A DNA stretch of 13,555 nucleotides from an uncultured Collinsella sp. (GTDB lineage: Bacteria > Actinomycetota > Coriobacteriia > Coriobacteriales > Coriobacteriaceae): NCBI GenBank assembly GCA_937950415.1, contig CALFDL010000352.1, positions 1-13,555 of the forward strand, given 5' to 3'. A program made the translations under genes and the position numbers. The notes beneath the pieces are model-generated. The model did no database searches. It was not told where the DNA came from and saw only the letters and a list, made by a program, of their open reading frames with translations. Shown one piece after another: positions 6,151 through 13,513 of this stretch; positions within the stretch are counted from its first letter, which is position 1, and each line of letters begins with the position of its first letter.

Positions 6151-7257
6151 CTACAGCTGACTTCGCAGGTAGTCGAGCATATAGGGAACAGCAAAGCGTA
6201 CGTAACCGCGGCGGGCCTGTTCGATTACGCCGGCGTCGATGAGGCGTCGGCGATATTTTTGGGCGTAGTCGGGTGTGACCGACATGCGCTCGGCTACATC
6301 AGAAATGCGTGACACGGTATCTTCGTCATCTGCCATTGCGGCGAGAAACGCAACGTCTTGGTCCGACAGTGCGGCGAGCGTCGTCTCGCACACATCGTTT
6401 TCGAAATCTACTTTTGACGCCTCGATGGCTCCGTCGACCTGCTCTTGCGTTACGCACTCTCCTGCCTGGCAACGATTAGCGATGTTGTAGCCGATGAGCT
6501 GCAACATGTAGGGTGAACCCTGGGTTGCGCGAGCGGCATCCAGCCGAAGATCGCCTGGGATATCAAGGCCGAGCTCTTCGAAAGCTCGCTGATAGTAGGT
6601 ATCGACATCTCCGACTGAAAGCGGTTCGAGTGTGACTTTGCGCGCGCGGTTAAGAAACGTCAGCACGCGGTCATTGAGCGTCGCCGAGACCGCTCCCGGA
6701 AGGCCCGCCATGACGAGCGCGACGTTGAGTCCCTCGCCGACGAGTTCTTGATAGGCGGTGACGAGTTGTCTGATCTCGGGCGAATTGGCCTGGAGTTCAT
6801 CGATAAGGATGAGGATGCCGTGTCCTTGCTCGGTCAATTTGCGCGCCAGCTGCGTGAGCTTGAACTGGAAGCTCTTGGTTTCCCGCACATCGCGTGTGAA
6901 CTCAAGGCCGGCCGAGAAACCGAAGACGCTCAAGCTGCCGCCCGTAAGCTTGGGAAGGTGGCGTTTGCTGACGTAAGGCTCGCCCGCCTCTTGGATTTTT
7001 TCAACGATACGCTCGAGCATGTCCTCGGAGGCTACGGTGGGCGTGGCGACGACGAAGCCGAGCTTGCGGGCGCGGTCGGCGAGCTCCCACAGGAGAACCG
7101 TCTTGCCGCTGCCTCGCTGGCCGAGCATGAGCATGGCGCGGTCTCGATTGCCCGGCTCCTGTTCAAGGCCGGAGATGAATGTCGAAATCACGCTCCCGCG
7201 TCCCACCAGATAGGACGGGCGATTTCCAAATGAGGGGGAGAAGATGGTTTCAGTCAT
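6151..7257 (-). CDS. AAA-type P-loop ATPase with C-terminal winged helix, function unknown
   Basis: The 368-residue protein has a P-loop GQRGSGKT (46-53), Walker B ILILIDE (148-154, Asp153 Glu154), a sensor-like LVMAGLPG segment (181-188) and a lid region TQGSPYMLQLIG (245-256). A C-terminal helix-turn-helix/winged-helix-like part (about 296-368) includes VAERMSVTPDYAQKYRRRLIDAGVI. The build resembles ORC/Cdc6- or TniB/AAA_16-type DNA-linked ATPases, found as stand-alone proteins in many actinobacteria, so a DNA- or protein-remodelling role is likely but not shown. The ATG at 7257 has an AAAGGAG site directly upstream inside a long purine tract. It is the only minus-strand gene here and lies between two copies of a hairpin module and a duplicated DUF4867 tail, so it may be an inserted cassette. 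No transposase or replication partner is adjacent. Confidence 0.88.
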   Translation of the reverse strand: MTETIFSPSFGNRPSYLVGRGSVISTFISGLEQEPGNRDRAMLMLGQRGSGKTVLLWELADRARKLGFVVATPTVASEDMLERIVEKIQEAGEPYVSKRHLPKLTGGSLSVFGFSAGLEFTRDVRETKSFQFKLTQLARKLTEQGHGILILIDELQANSPEIRQLVTAYQELVGEGLNVALVMAGLPGAVSATLNDRVLTFLNRARKVTLEPLSVGDVDTYYQRAFEELGLDIPGDLRLDAARATQGSPYMLQLIGYNIANRCQAGECVTQEQVDGAIEASKVDFENDVCETTLAALSDQDVAFLAAMADDEDTVSRISDVAERMSVTPDYAQKYRRRLIDAGVIEQARRGYVRFAVPYMLDYLRSQL

Positions 7258-7261
7258 GAGT

Positions 7262-7302
7262 CTCCTTTCCTTTTTTTCCTATTTTTTCCTTTTTTTCCTA
7301 TT
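7262..7302 (-). promoter_or_regulatory. Repetitive purine leader with multiple Shine-Dalgarno-like blocks
   Basis: Read on the minus strand, the 5' leader of the ATPase gene is almost pure A/G: runs of A are broken by GG about every 8-10 bases, ending in AAAGGAG (complement of 7262-7268) just before the ATG. The plus strand shows CCTTTTTTTCCTATTTTTT followed by a near copy. Only the last block has proper spacing for a ribosome site. Such tracts can slip in length. Confidence 0.6.
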
Positions 7303-7313
7303 CAGTCAAATTG

Positions 7314-7376
7314 CCTGCTGGCCAAGGGTACTACGTCGGCTTCGTTGGCAAGAATCTCGACATCACCGTGGACTAA
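7314..7376 (+). pseudogene. Remnant of the 3' end of a second DUF4867 gene
   Basis: Read in frame from 7314, this stretch encodes PAGQGYYVGFVGKNLDITVD followed by TAA (7374-7376). The intact DUF4867 protein ends KAAEGGYVGLTGKNLDITVD. The last nine residues before the stop, from GKN on, match exactly, but several codons differ at third positions, so this is a diverged copy rather than a fresh duplication. No homology is visible upstream of about 7314, where the ATPase leader begins. The hairpin pair that follows the real gene also follows this remnant. Confidence 0.8.
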
Positions 7377-7384
7377 GAGATCCC

Positions 7385-7520
7385 GTCTCAATCTGTAACA
7401 TCTAGCAGGCAAAATCGTCTCTATCTGTTACAGAACGAGACAAACTGCAGGGGCTGCCCGAAAATCTCGATCTGTAACACCGGGCTCGGTTTTAACGGTC
7501 TATCTGTTACAGATCGAGAT
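7385..7520. repeat. Tandem pair of hairpins, copy 2
   Basis: Hairpin 1 has 16-bp arms (7385-7400 and 7426-7441) with two mismatches around a 25-nt loop. Hairpin 2 has perfect 16-bp arms (7464-7479 and 7505-7520), again around a 25-nt loop. Loop 1 differs from copy 1 at two positions and is in the same orientation. The spacer keeps the GCAGGGGC...CCGAAAA core. The pair follows the DUF4867 remnant, just as copy 1 follows the intact gene. Confidence 0.9.
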
Positions 7521-7553
7521 GAACCAGCGCGGCTCACCACCGCAACTGATGAG

Positions 7554-7588
7554 ACCACCACAAAGGTGCCTGTCCCCTTCGTGGTGGT
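7554..7588. repeat. REP-like 35-bp palindrome, copy 2, inverted relative to copy 1
   Basis: ACCACCACAAAGG (7554-7566) and CCTTCGTGGTGGT (7576-7588) form a hairpin with loop TGCCTGTCC. The reverse complement of this unit matches 6111-6145 at 34 of 35 positions, while direct alignment matches only 28. No T run follows on either strand, so unlike copy 1 it is unlikely to act as an efficient terminator. Confidence 0.85.
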
Positions 7589-7732
7589 TGGGTATCAGAA
7601 AGTGTCAGGCGCGGGCGGTCGCTGGGCGTCTGCGTGCGAAAAGAAGTGTCGACCTGCGTCGCTGCCGTTGAGCGGGACCCCGTTTACGGGGATACTGAAA
7701 CCACGACAAGCAGCGTATGAAAGGATCGATGC
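7589..7732 (+). other. Leader region of the GH1 gene
   Basis: With the repeats before it, this completes the 475-bp gap 7258-7732. The 144 bp contain a short CCCCG-TTTA-CGGGG stem (7678-7691) about 40 bp before the start codon and the ribosome site GAAAGGA (7719-7724). I see no convincing promoter boxes and no clear RAT element or terminator that would link this gene to the upstream antiterminator. Confidence 0.45.
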
Positions 7733-9163
7733 ATGGCTTTCCGTAATGACTTCCTGTGGGGCGGCGCGACGGCTGCCAACCAGTGCGAGGGCGCCTACAA
7801 CGTGGACGGCCGCGGCCTGGCCAACGTGGACGTGGCTCCGCACGGCCCCGAGCGCTACGCGGTGGTCTCCGGCCAGCGCAAGATGCTCGACTTTGAGGAT
7901 GGCTACTACTATCCCGCGCAGACCGGCATCGATTTTTACCATCACTACAAGGAGGACATCGCCCTCTTTGCCGAGATGGGCTTTAAGACCTTCCGCATGA
8001 GCCTGGCCTGGACCCGCATCTTCCCCAACGGCGATGAGACCGAGCCCAACGAGGCCGGCCTGGCCTTTTACGAGGACGTGTTCCGCGAGTGCCAGAAGCA
8101 TGGCATCGAGCCGCTCGTGACCATCACGCACTTCGACTGCCCCATCCACCTCATCAAGGAGTACGGCGGCTGGCGCAACCGCAAGCTCATCGATTTCTAC
8201 AAGAACCTCGCAACCACGATCTTCACCCGCTACAAGGGTCTGGTGAAGTACTGGCTCACCTTTAACGAGATCAATATGATCTTGCACCTGCCGTTTATGG
8301 GCGCTGGCCTGGTCTTTGAGGAGGGCGAGAACAAGGAGGCCGTCGAGTATCTGGCCGCCCACAACGAGCTCGTCGCCAGCGCTTGGGCCACCAAGATCGC
8401 TCACGAGATCGACCCCGAGGTTAAGATCGGCTGCATGCTCGCTGCCGGCACGTACTACCCCTACAGCTGCCGCCCGGGCGACGTGCGCCAGGCCCAGCTC
8501 GACAACCAGGACAACTACTTCTTTGTCGACGTCCAGAGCCGCGGCTATTACCCGGCCTATGCCGTCAAGAAGCTCGAGCGTCTGGGCATCGATGTGGGCA
8601 TGACCGACGAGGACCGCGAGATCCTGGCCGCCAACACCGTCGACTTCATCAGCTTTAGCTACTACAGCACCCGCTGCTCTGCCGGCGCCGACAACCCCGA
8701 GGTCGAGCGCACCCAGGGCAACGCCTTCGCCGGTGCTAAGAACCCCTACCTGCAGCAGAGCCAGTGGGGCTGGGCCATCGATCCGCTGGGCTTCCGCATC
8801 ACCCTCAACGACCTGTACGACCGCTATCAGAAGCCGCTGTTCGTGGTCGAGAACGGCCTGGGCGCCAAGGACGTTGTCGAGGAGGACGGCTCCATCAACG
8901 ACGACTACCGCATCGACTACCTGCGCCAGCACATCCAGACCATGCGCGACGCGGTGACCGAGGACGGCGTTGACCTGCTGGGCTACACCACCTGGGGTCC
9001 GATCGACCTGGTTTCCGCCGGCACGGGCGAGATGTCCAAGCGTTACGGCTTCATCTACGTGGACCGCGACGACGCCGGCAACGGTACCCTCGAGCGTTCC
9101 AAGAAGAAGAGCTTTGACTGGTACAAGCACGTTATCGAGACGAACGGCGAGGACCTGGCCTAA
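7733..9163 (+). CDS. Glycoside hydrolase family 1, 6-phospho-beta-glucosidase
   Basis: The 476-residue cytoplasmic enzyme hydrolyses phosphorylated beta-glucosides delivered by PTS import to glucose 6-phosphate plus aglycone or glucose. It opens with the GH1 signature FRNDFLWGGATAANQCEGAY (3-22). The catalytic acid/base is Glu179 in TFNEIN and the nucleophile is Glu373 in VVENGLG. The late Ser-Lys-Lys-Lys-Ser...Trp-Tyr segment (RSKKKSFDWYKHVI, 455-468) is the phosphate-recognition feature typical of the 6-phospho subgroup, and WGPIDLVSAG (421-430) is also typical. Length is normal. Strong C/G third-position bias suggests high expression. It is transcribed alone between a repeat and a perfect terminator, but is the natural partner for the PTS at 2.7-4.1 kb. 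The AscB/BglA-type subgroup cannot be fixed by eye. Confidence 0.94.
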   Translation: MAFRNDFLWGGATAANQCEGAYNVDGRGLANVDVAPHGPERYAVVSGQRKMLDFEDGYYYPAQTGIDFYHHYKEDIALFAEMGFKTFRMSLAWTRIFPNGDETEPNEAGLAFYEDVFRECQKHGIEPLVTITHFDCPIHLIKEYGGWRNRKLIDFYKNLATTIFTRYKGLVKYWLTFNEINMILHLPFMGAGLVFEEGENKEAVEYLAAHNELVASAWATKIAHEIDPEVKIGCMLAAGTYYPYSCRPGDVRQAQLDNQDNYFFVDVQSRGYYPAYAVKKLERLGIDVGMTDEDREILAANTVDFISFSYYSTRCSAGADNPEVERTQGNAFAGAKNPYLQQSQWGWAIDPLGFRITLNDLYDRYQKPLFVVENGLGAKDVVEEDGSINDDYRIDYLRQHIQTMRDAVTEDGVDLLGYTTWGPIDLVSAGTGEMSKRYGFIYVDRDDAGNGTLERSKKKSFDWYKHVIETNGEDLA

Positions 9164-9193
9164 GGCTTTCCCAACAACCACAGCTTCCTAACC

Positions 9194-9236
9194 AAAACGC
9201 CCGGCGAGCAGCTTATGCCCGCCGGGCGTTTTGTTA
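9194..9236. terminator. Perfect bidirectional rho-independent terminator
   Basis: AAAACGCCCGGCG (9194-9206) and CGCCGGGCGTTTT (9220-9232) are perfect 13-bp inverted arms around a 13-nt loop, with T-rich flank on the right and A-rich on the left. It closes the GH1 transcript about 30 bp after its stop codon. Confidence 0.93.
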
Positions 9237-9249
9237 AAAGAAGTGAAAG

Positions 9250-9389
9250 CACTCATTGGGGACGTACTTAAATGAGTGCCCGCAGAATGAGAGTGGATAA
9301 TCTCCCGTTTTTGGCTTGTTTGTGGGCTCAAAGTGGGAGATTATCCACTCTCGTCATTTGTAGTCATTGGGGACGCACTTAAATGAGTG
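9250..9389. repeat. Composite repeat: two GGGGAC direct repeats flanking a perfect 18-bp inverted repeat
   Basis: This fills most of the 312-bp gap 9164-9475. A 26-bp unit at 9253-9278 recurs at 9364-9389 with one difference (T/C); each is a small hairpin (TCATT / AATGA arms, extended to CACTCATT / AATGAGTG in the first) with GGGGACG in its loop. Between them lies a perfect 18-bp inverted repeat, GAGAGTGGATAATCTCCC (9289-9306) with its complement at 9335-9352, around a 28-nt loop. No coding capacity is seen. It resembles bacterial interspersed mosaic elements or a small MITE. Confidence 0.9.
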
Positions 9390-9475
9390 GCAGCTGGCGA
9401 CGTCCCTCGCCGTCGGCGGATTTTGGGACATGTGGCCCGCTTTTTGGGCCTGCCTGTCGGTACACTAAAGGCACT

Positions 9476-11359
9476 ATGAGTACCCGCGAGCGACATATCG
9501 GCCACGCGACCGCCCGATCCGCACCCGTGGCGGATCCCAGGGGCGGCAGGCTCTTCGCCATGCCGCGATTCCTTGTTGGCATAACACATCAGGCGTACCG
9601 TCACCGCGTCTTCGCTATCGCCGGCGCCATCACCGCACTGTTCCTCATGCTTTTGGCAGTCTTGCCGGCGCTGTTCGCCTTCGACCTCAAACTTTCTAAC
9701 GCCGTGCCCGCCTATAGCGAGGTGTCCGAAGAGGTCGTGGATGCGCTCGTCCATTCGAGCTCTCTGCCGTTGCTTGTTGCCGCAATTGCATTTTCGATCT
9801 GGGGCGTATCGGTCTATCTGCGCTGTTTGGACTATGTGTTGCGCCGCCGCCTTGTTGCCGTCGCCACCATCTGCGCCCTCTGGATGATTGAGGTCATCCT
9901 CAAATACAAGTCGTTCACACCGTTCTACGCCACCGTGCTGTGGTACCTGTACTACGTGCCCATGACGCTCATTCCGCTGCTCTACCAGCTGTGCGGTCTG
10001 CGCCTCGCGGGTTTGGAACAGCATCGTATGGGGCGTCGGTACCGCACCGTTTTGTGGGTCATGGCTGTCCTGCTTATCGGTTTTGTGCTCACCAACGATT
10101 TCCACCGGCAGGTATTCCACTTTGACCGTGCAAGCGACACCTGGAGCAACGATTACACGTACGGCTGGGGCTATTTCGCCGTCTTAGTGTGGACGGCCTT
10201 TAACTTCGTTGCCTTTTTTATCCTGGTGGGCCGGTCCTCGTCCTTTCGCATCCAACGTTTCTCGGGCACGGCGGCGCTTGTTTTGTTGGGTGGTGCGTTC
10301 TTTGCCATCTCGTATGCTCTGCGTGTACCCTGGGCATGGAGGCTCAACTTTTCGCTCGTCTATTGCGTCTTGTGCGTGGTGGCGATGGAAATCTGTCTCG
10401 ATTGCGGTGTCATTCCGTCATATCACGACATCGCCGGCATCTTCGACACCTTGCCGCTTGACCTCAAAGTTCTAACGCGTGACCTGCAGGAAGTCTATGT
10501 CACGCCGGTGTCAAAGCCAATGCCGGTAGGCGTGCGTGAGGAGTTGCGGGTCCAAGAGCACGGGCACGCTCACGCCTTTGCCGTGGCGTCCGATCCCGAT
10601 GTAATGTATCGCGCCTTTCCGCTGCTGGGTGGATCGGCTCTCCTTGCTCAGGACGTCTCGGAGCTCAACGAACTCAATCGCGAACTGGCGCATCGTCGCA
10701 TGGAGCTGCAACGCCAAAATGAGCTGCTTGCCGCCGACTACGACCTTAAGACACATTTGGCAGACCAAGAGGCCGAGACCTTACTGGTCCAAGACGTGGA
10801 CCAAGCGCTTGCCCGTGCGCTCGAAGGGATGTACGACCTGCTGAGCTCGCTGCCGCCGTTGACCGACGAAGCGTCTTCGCACGAGCGCTACCGCATGCTG
10901 CAGCGCGCCAAGATGCTCGTCGCCTATTGCAAGCGCAAGGGGTCGCTCACGTTGGCACAGCACGGGGAGAGCGGTTTTGATCGCGACCGCATTCAACTCA
11001 TTGCCAATGAGCTCGCAAGCGACCTGCGCACCATCGATGTCGATTGCGCTTCGATTATCGCCATACGGCGCCCGATGCACGCCAGTACGGTAAGCGCCCT
11101 GTACGACTGCGTGTATGACTTTGCGTTTTTTGCCTACACCACCGACCATCCGGCGCTTATGTATCACTTGGGCGACCATGACCGATGCAGTGTCGAGCTG
11201 CGCGCCACGCTTTTTTCCAACGATGATGAAGATCTTTCGCAGACGCCCGCTGCGCAAGAGCTCGAAAGCGCTCTGCAAGGGCGCAACGTGGCATACCGCC
11301 TTGAGGGCGAGTCCGGCCAGCTGCGCATGATCGTCTTGATGCCGAGGGCGGGTGAGTGA
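9476..11359 (+). CDS. 7TM-type sensor histidine-kinase-like membrane protein with degenerate kinase module
   Basis: The N-terminal half has about eight hydrophobic segments (roughly 45-70, 96-115, 126-143, 150-172, 190-206, 231-252, 264-283, 289-308). It includes LTNDFHRQVFHF and a YGWGYFAVLVW stretch typical of the HisKA_7TM sensor region, then GVIPSYHDIAGIF as in 7TM kinases. A PAS-like part and a heptad-rich coiled coil (about 393-445) follow. The end (about 470-627: RAKMLVAYCKRKGSL, ALYDCVYDFAFFAYTTDH) resembles the dimerisation and ATPase region of clostridial-type sensor kinases. However, I find no H-box histidine, no N-box NxxxH pattern and no GxGxxG motif, so catalysis looks unlikely. 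The ATG at 9476 is chosen: TACACT sits at 9461-9466, so transcription could begin almost at the start codon. An upstream ATG (9383) lies in the repeat; ATG 9560 is an alternative. It overlaps the next gene by 4 bp. Confidence 0.75.
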   Translation: MSTRERHIGHATARSAPVADPRGGRLFAMPRFLVGITHQAYRHRVFAIAGAITALFLMLLAVLPALFAFDLKLSNAVPAYSEVSEEVVDALVHSSSLPLLVAAIAFSIWGVSVYLRCLDYVLRRRLVAVATICALWMIEVILKYKSFTPFYATVLWYLYYVPMTLIPLLYQLCGLRLAGLEQHRMGRRYRTVLWVMAVLLIGFVLTNDFHRQVFHFDRASDTWSNDYTYGWGYFAVLVWTAFNFVAFFILVGRSSSFRIQRFSGTAALVLLGGAFFAISYALRVPWAWRLNFSLVYCVLCVVAMEICLDCGVIPSYHDIAGIFDTLPLDLKVLTRDLQEVYVTPVSKPMPVGVREELRVQEHGHAHAFAVASDPDVMYRAFPLLGGSALLAQDVSELNELNRELAHRRMELQRQNELLAADYDLKTHLADQEAETLLVQDVDQALARALEGMYDLLSSLPPLTDEASSHERYRMLQRAKMLVAYCKRKGSLTLAQHGESGFDRDRIQLIANELASDLRTIDVDCASIIAIRRPMHASTVSALYDCVYDFAFFAYTTDHPALMYHLGDHDRCSVELRATLFSNDDEDLSQTPAAQELESALQGRNVAYRLEGESGQLRMIVLMPRAGE

Positions 11360-12855
11360 CGATGCAGATTTCGTTCATCCTTCCCCAAATCGTTGCGCTC
11401 GATGTTGTCTTTGCCCTGGCTGCGTGTCTGCAGATGATCCACGTCCCGCTCATCGCATCGCGCCGCTCGTCCTATAACCGTAAGGTGATTTGCGCCTACG
11501 AGACGAGCCTTGTGCTTCACCTGATGATTTCGGCGCTCATCTTATTCGCGTCGTCTGGCTCGTATCTGGTGGCGCCGCTTGACGTTTGCGCTAGGGCAAT
11601 GGGCGGAGTGCTGTGGCTCAATGCCGCGATCTTTGCCTATGGCGTGGTCCTTATGGTGCGCTATCGTCGCCCTGTCATGCTGGCCGAGCTGCTGCTTGTT
11701 GGCGCCGTGACACCGCCGGTGGTTTCTGCCGTGGGCTCGGTGTGGGCCGTTGTCCTTATCGCAGAGGGAGCGTTCTTCCTGTTCCGTTCCGTCGCGGCGC
11801 TCTTGATGGACGTCCGTAACCGCCAAGAGGATATCACCGCGTTCTCGACGATTGAAACCATCAACGTGATTCCCGTGGGCATCCTGTATCTGGACTCGAG
11901 GGGCCGTCCACTGCTCATGAACCGCTGCATGCGCAAAAACCTGGTGGAGCTTCATATGCCCACCGACCTAGGCGATATGAGCGGCACATGGAACGACCTG
12001 CGCAAACTCAGCATGCAAATGCCCGAAAGCAGCCAGAACCGTGTGCGGATTAATCTGGACCGCTTTGGTGAGGCGCGGGCGGTGGTCGAGGTTTCTCCCG
12101 CCGAGATTCGCCTGTTTGTGTGCGATGACGTTATGGTCTCGGGCCGTTCGTTCGAGCGCATAATCGGTCTGGACGTGACAGAGTATGCGCATGCGCATGA
12201 CCGCCTGGCGCAGGCCAACCACCTGCTTGAGCTTGCGGGCCAAGAGCTCCAAGCCCAGATCGAAGAAGTCAAAAAAGTTGCTGACAATGCGGCCTATCTG
12301 CGTATGCGCGCTCGCGTGCACGACGTGATCGGGCAGCGCCTGTCCATCCTCCATCGTTATCTGGAGGAGGGGCGCCTGGATGACGAGTCACTCGAGCAGA
12401 TCGACCCGCTGCTGCGCTCAATCGCTGCCGATCTGCGCAGCGGGGGCGACACCGAACCGGCAGAGCAACTGGGCGATATCGTCCATGCTTTTGGCCTGGT
12501 GAGCGTGCAGATCGATGTTGAGGGTGCGCTGCCTGAGGACGCGCGTGTCGCCGCTGCCTTTTTGCAGATTATCCGCGAGGCCTCGACCAACGCCACCAAG
12601 CATGCGCAGGCGCATCGGGTCCATGTGCGCTTGTGGCAGGAGAGGACGGATGCTGACGCCGTCGCGCACATGACGATTTCTAACGACGGGTCCCCGGCCC
12701 CCGTATCGTATCGCGAGGGAACGGGTATCCCAGGTATGAGGCATGTCGCGCAAGATCTGGGTGGCAGCCTAGAGGTCCACGCCACCCCGCCCTTTACGCT
12801 TACGGTATCCATTCCGCTTAACGCCAGCGACACGTCCCAAAGGAGAAACTCATGA
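11356..12855 (+). CDS. Membrane sensor histidine kinase, NarL/HPK7-type
   Basis: The 499-residue protein has about six membrane segments in its first 150 residues. A PAS-like stretch (about 162-278, with PVGILYLDSRGRPLLMN) and a coiled region lead to the H-box RARVHDVIGQRLS with phospho-acceptor His322. The ATPase domain shows the N-box IIREASTNATKHA (Asn412) and G-box GTGIPGMRHVAQDLGG (455-470). It should autophosphorylate and pass phosphate to the response regulator encoded next. The signal is unknown. GTG at 11356 overlaps the stop of the upstream gene (GTGA) and has GAGGG at 11344-11348; ATG at 11362 is a good alternative that removes two residues. It overlaps the regulator gene by ATGA, so the three genes are translationally coupled. 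Confidence 0.92.
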   Translation: MTMQISFILPQIVALDVVFALAACLQMIHVPLIASRRSSYNRKVICAYETSLVLHLMISALILFASSGSYLVAPLDVCARAMGGVLWLNAAIFAYGVVLMVRYRRPVMLAELLLVGAVTPPVVSAVGSVWAVVLIAEGAFFLFRSVAALLMDVRNRQEDITAFSTIETINVIPVGILYLDSRGRPLLMNRCMRKNLVELHMPTDLGDMSGTWNDLRKLSMQMPESSQNRVRINLDRFGEARAVVEVSPAEIRLFVCDDVMVSGRSFERIIGLDVTEYAHAHDRLAQANHLLELAGQELQAQIEEVKKVADNAAYLRMRARVHDVIGQRLSILHRYLEEGRLDDESLEQIDPLLRSIAADLRSGGDTEPAEQLGDIVHAFGLVSVQIDVEGALPEDARVAAAFLQIIREASTNATKHAQAHRVHVRLWQERTDADAVAHMTISNDGSPAPVSYREGTGIPGMRHVAQDLGGSLEVHATPPFTLTVSIPLNASDTSQRRNS

Positions 12856-13475
12856 TCCGCGTGTTAATTGTCGAAGATCAGGCCATCCTGCGCGAGAGCC
12901 TGGCGCGCTCCGTTGGCGACCAGCCCGATATGACCGTCGTTGCCGCGATCGCCGATGCCTCCGAGGCCTTGGGTGTCGCGCTCAAGGAGCGCCCGGACAT
13001 GATACTGATGGACGTGTGCACCGAACACGATTCAAACGGCATCGTGGCGGCGGCACGCATCAAGGAGCAGCTGCCCGAGTGTCGCATCATTATCATGACA
13101 GGCATGCCCGAGATCACCTTTGTCGATCAGGCCCGCGAGGCGGGCGTCGACAGCTTTGTGTACAAGAACGTCGGTATCGACGAGCTGTTCGCCGTGATGC
13201 GCTCCACGCTGGCGGGCTATTGCACGTTTCCCAAGCCGCCCGAGAGCATTTTTTCGGGCACGGCGACCCTCGACGATGTCGAGCTGTCGATTTTGCGCCT
13301 TGCCTGCGAGGGCAAGAGCCGCCGCGAGATCGCGGCCGAGCTGTTTATGAGCGAGGGCACCATCAAGCGCCGCATCTCGGAGATCCTGAGCAAGACCGGC
13401 TACGACAACATCATGCGCTTGGCCGTGCATGCGGTGACCGAGGGCAGCATCGTTCCCAACATGGAGCGCCCGTAG
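12852..13475 (+). CDS. NarL/FixJ-family response regulator with LuxR-type HTH
   Basis: The 207-residue regulator has a receiver domain (about 1-120) with acidic pocket Glu8/Asp9, phospho-acceptor Asp54 (ILMDV), Thr83 and Lys105 (VYKN). A LuxR-type helix-turn-helix (about 139-200) contains LRLACEGKSRREIAAELFMSEGTIKRRI. It is the output partner of the kinase that overlaps it by 4 bp. The family binds promoter DNA as a dimer when phosphorylated; the targets cannot be read from this window. AGGAGA at 12840-12845 is the ribosome site. Asp54, Thr83 and Lys105 are intact, so normal phosphotransfer is expected. Confidence 0.95.
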   Translation: MIRVLIVEDQAILRESLARSVGDQPDMTVVAAIADASEALGVALKERPDMILMDVCTEHDSNGIVAAARIKEQLPECRIIIMTGMPEITFVDQAREAGVDSFVYKNVGIDELFAVMRSTLAGYCTFPKPPESIFSGTATLDDVELSILRLACEGKSRREIAAELFMSEGTIKRRISEILSKTGYDNIMRLAVHAVTEGSIVPNMERP

Positions 13476-13513
13476 TCGGTGCGCCGCTCGTGTTCCGGCG
13501 CCGTAAAGATAGG

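Noticed and set aside
6748..7233. 161-codon plus-strand frame inside the ATPase gene
   Set aside because: It is antisense to the Walker A and Walker B coding region, with no ribosome site and no recognisable domain.
5961..7520. CRISPR array or integron attC sites
   Set aside because: There are only two units per copy with palindromic arms and conserved loops, not identical repeats with unique spacers; no cas genes, integrase or attC core motifs are seen.
7589..7620. A RAT-like element before the GH1 gene (GTGTCAGGCGCGGG)
   Set aside because: The similarity is only a few bases, and no terminator overlaps it.
7595..9181. 528-codon open frame on the minus strand across the GH1 gene
   Set aside because: It is antisense to a clear GH1 enzyme with both catalytic glutamates. 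Long antisense frames are expected in G/C-biased genes, and its protein is low-complexity, rich in Val, Ala and Leu.
9383..9475. Use of ATG 9383 as the sensor gene start
   Set aside because: It lies inside the second 26-bp repeat unit, and the added 31 residues look like translated intergenic DNA.
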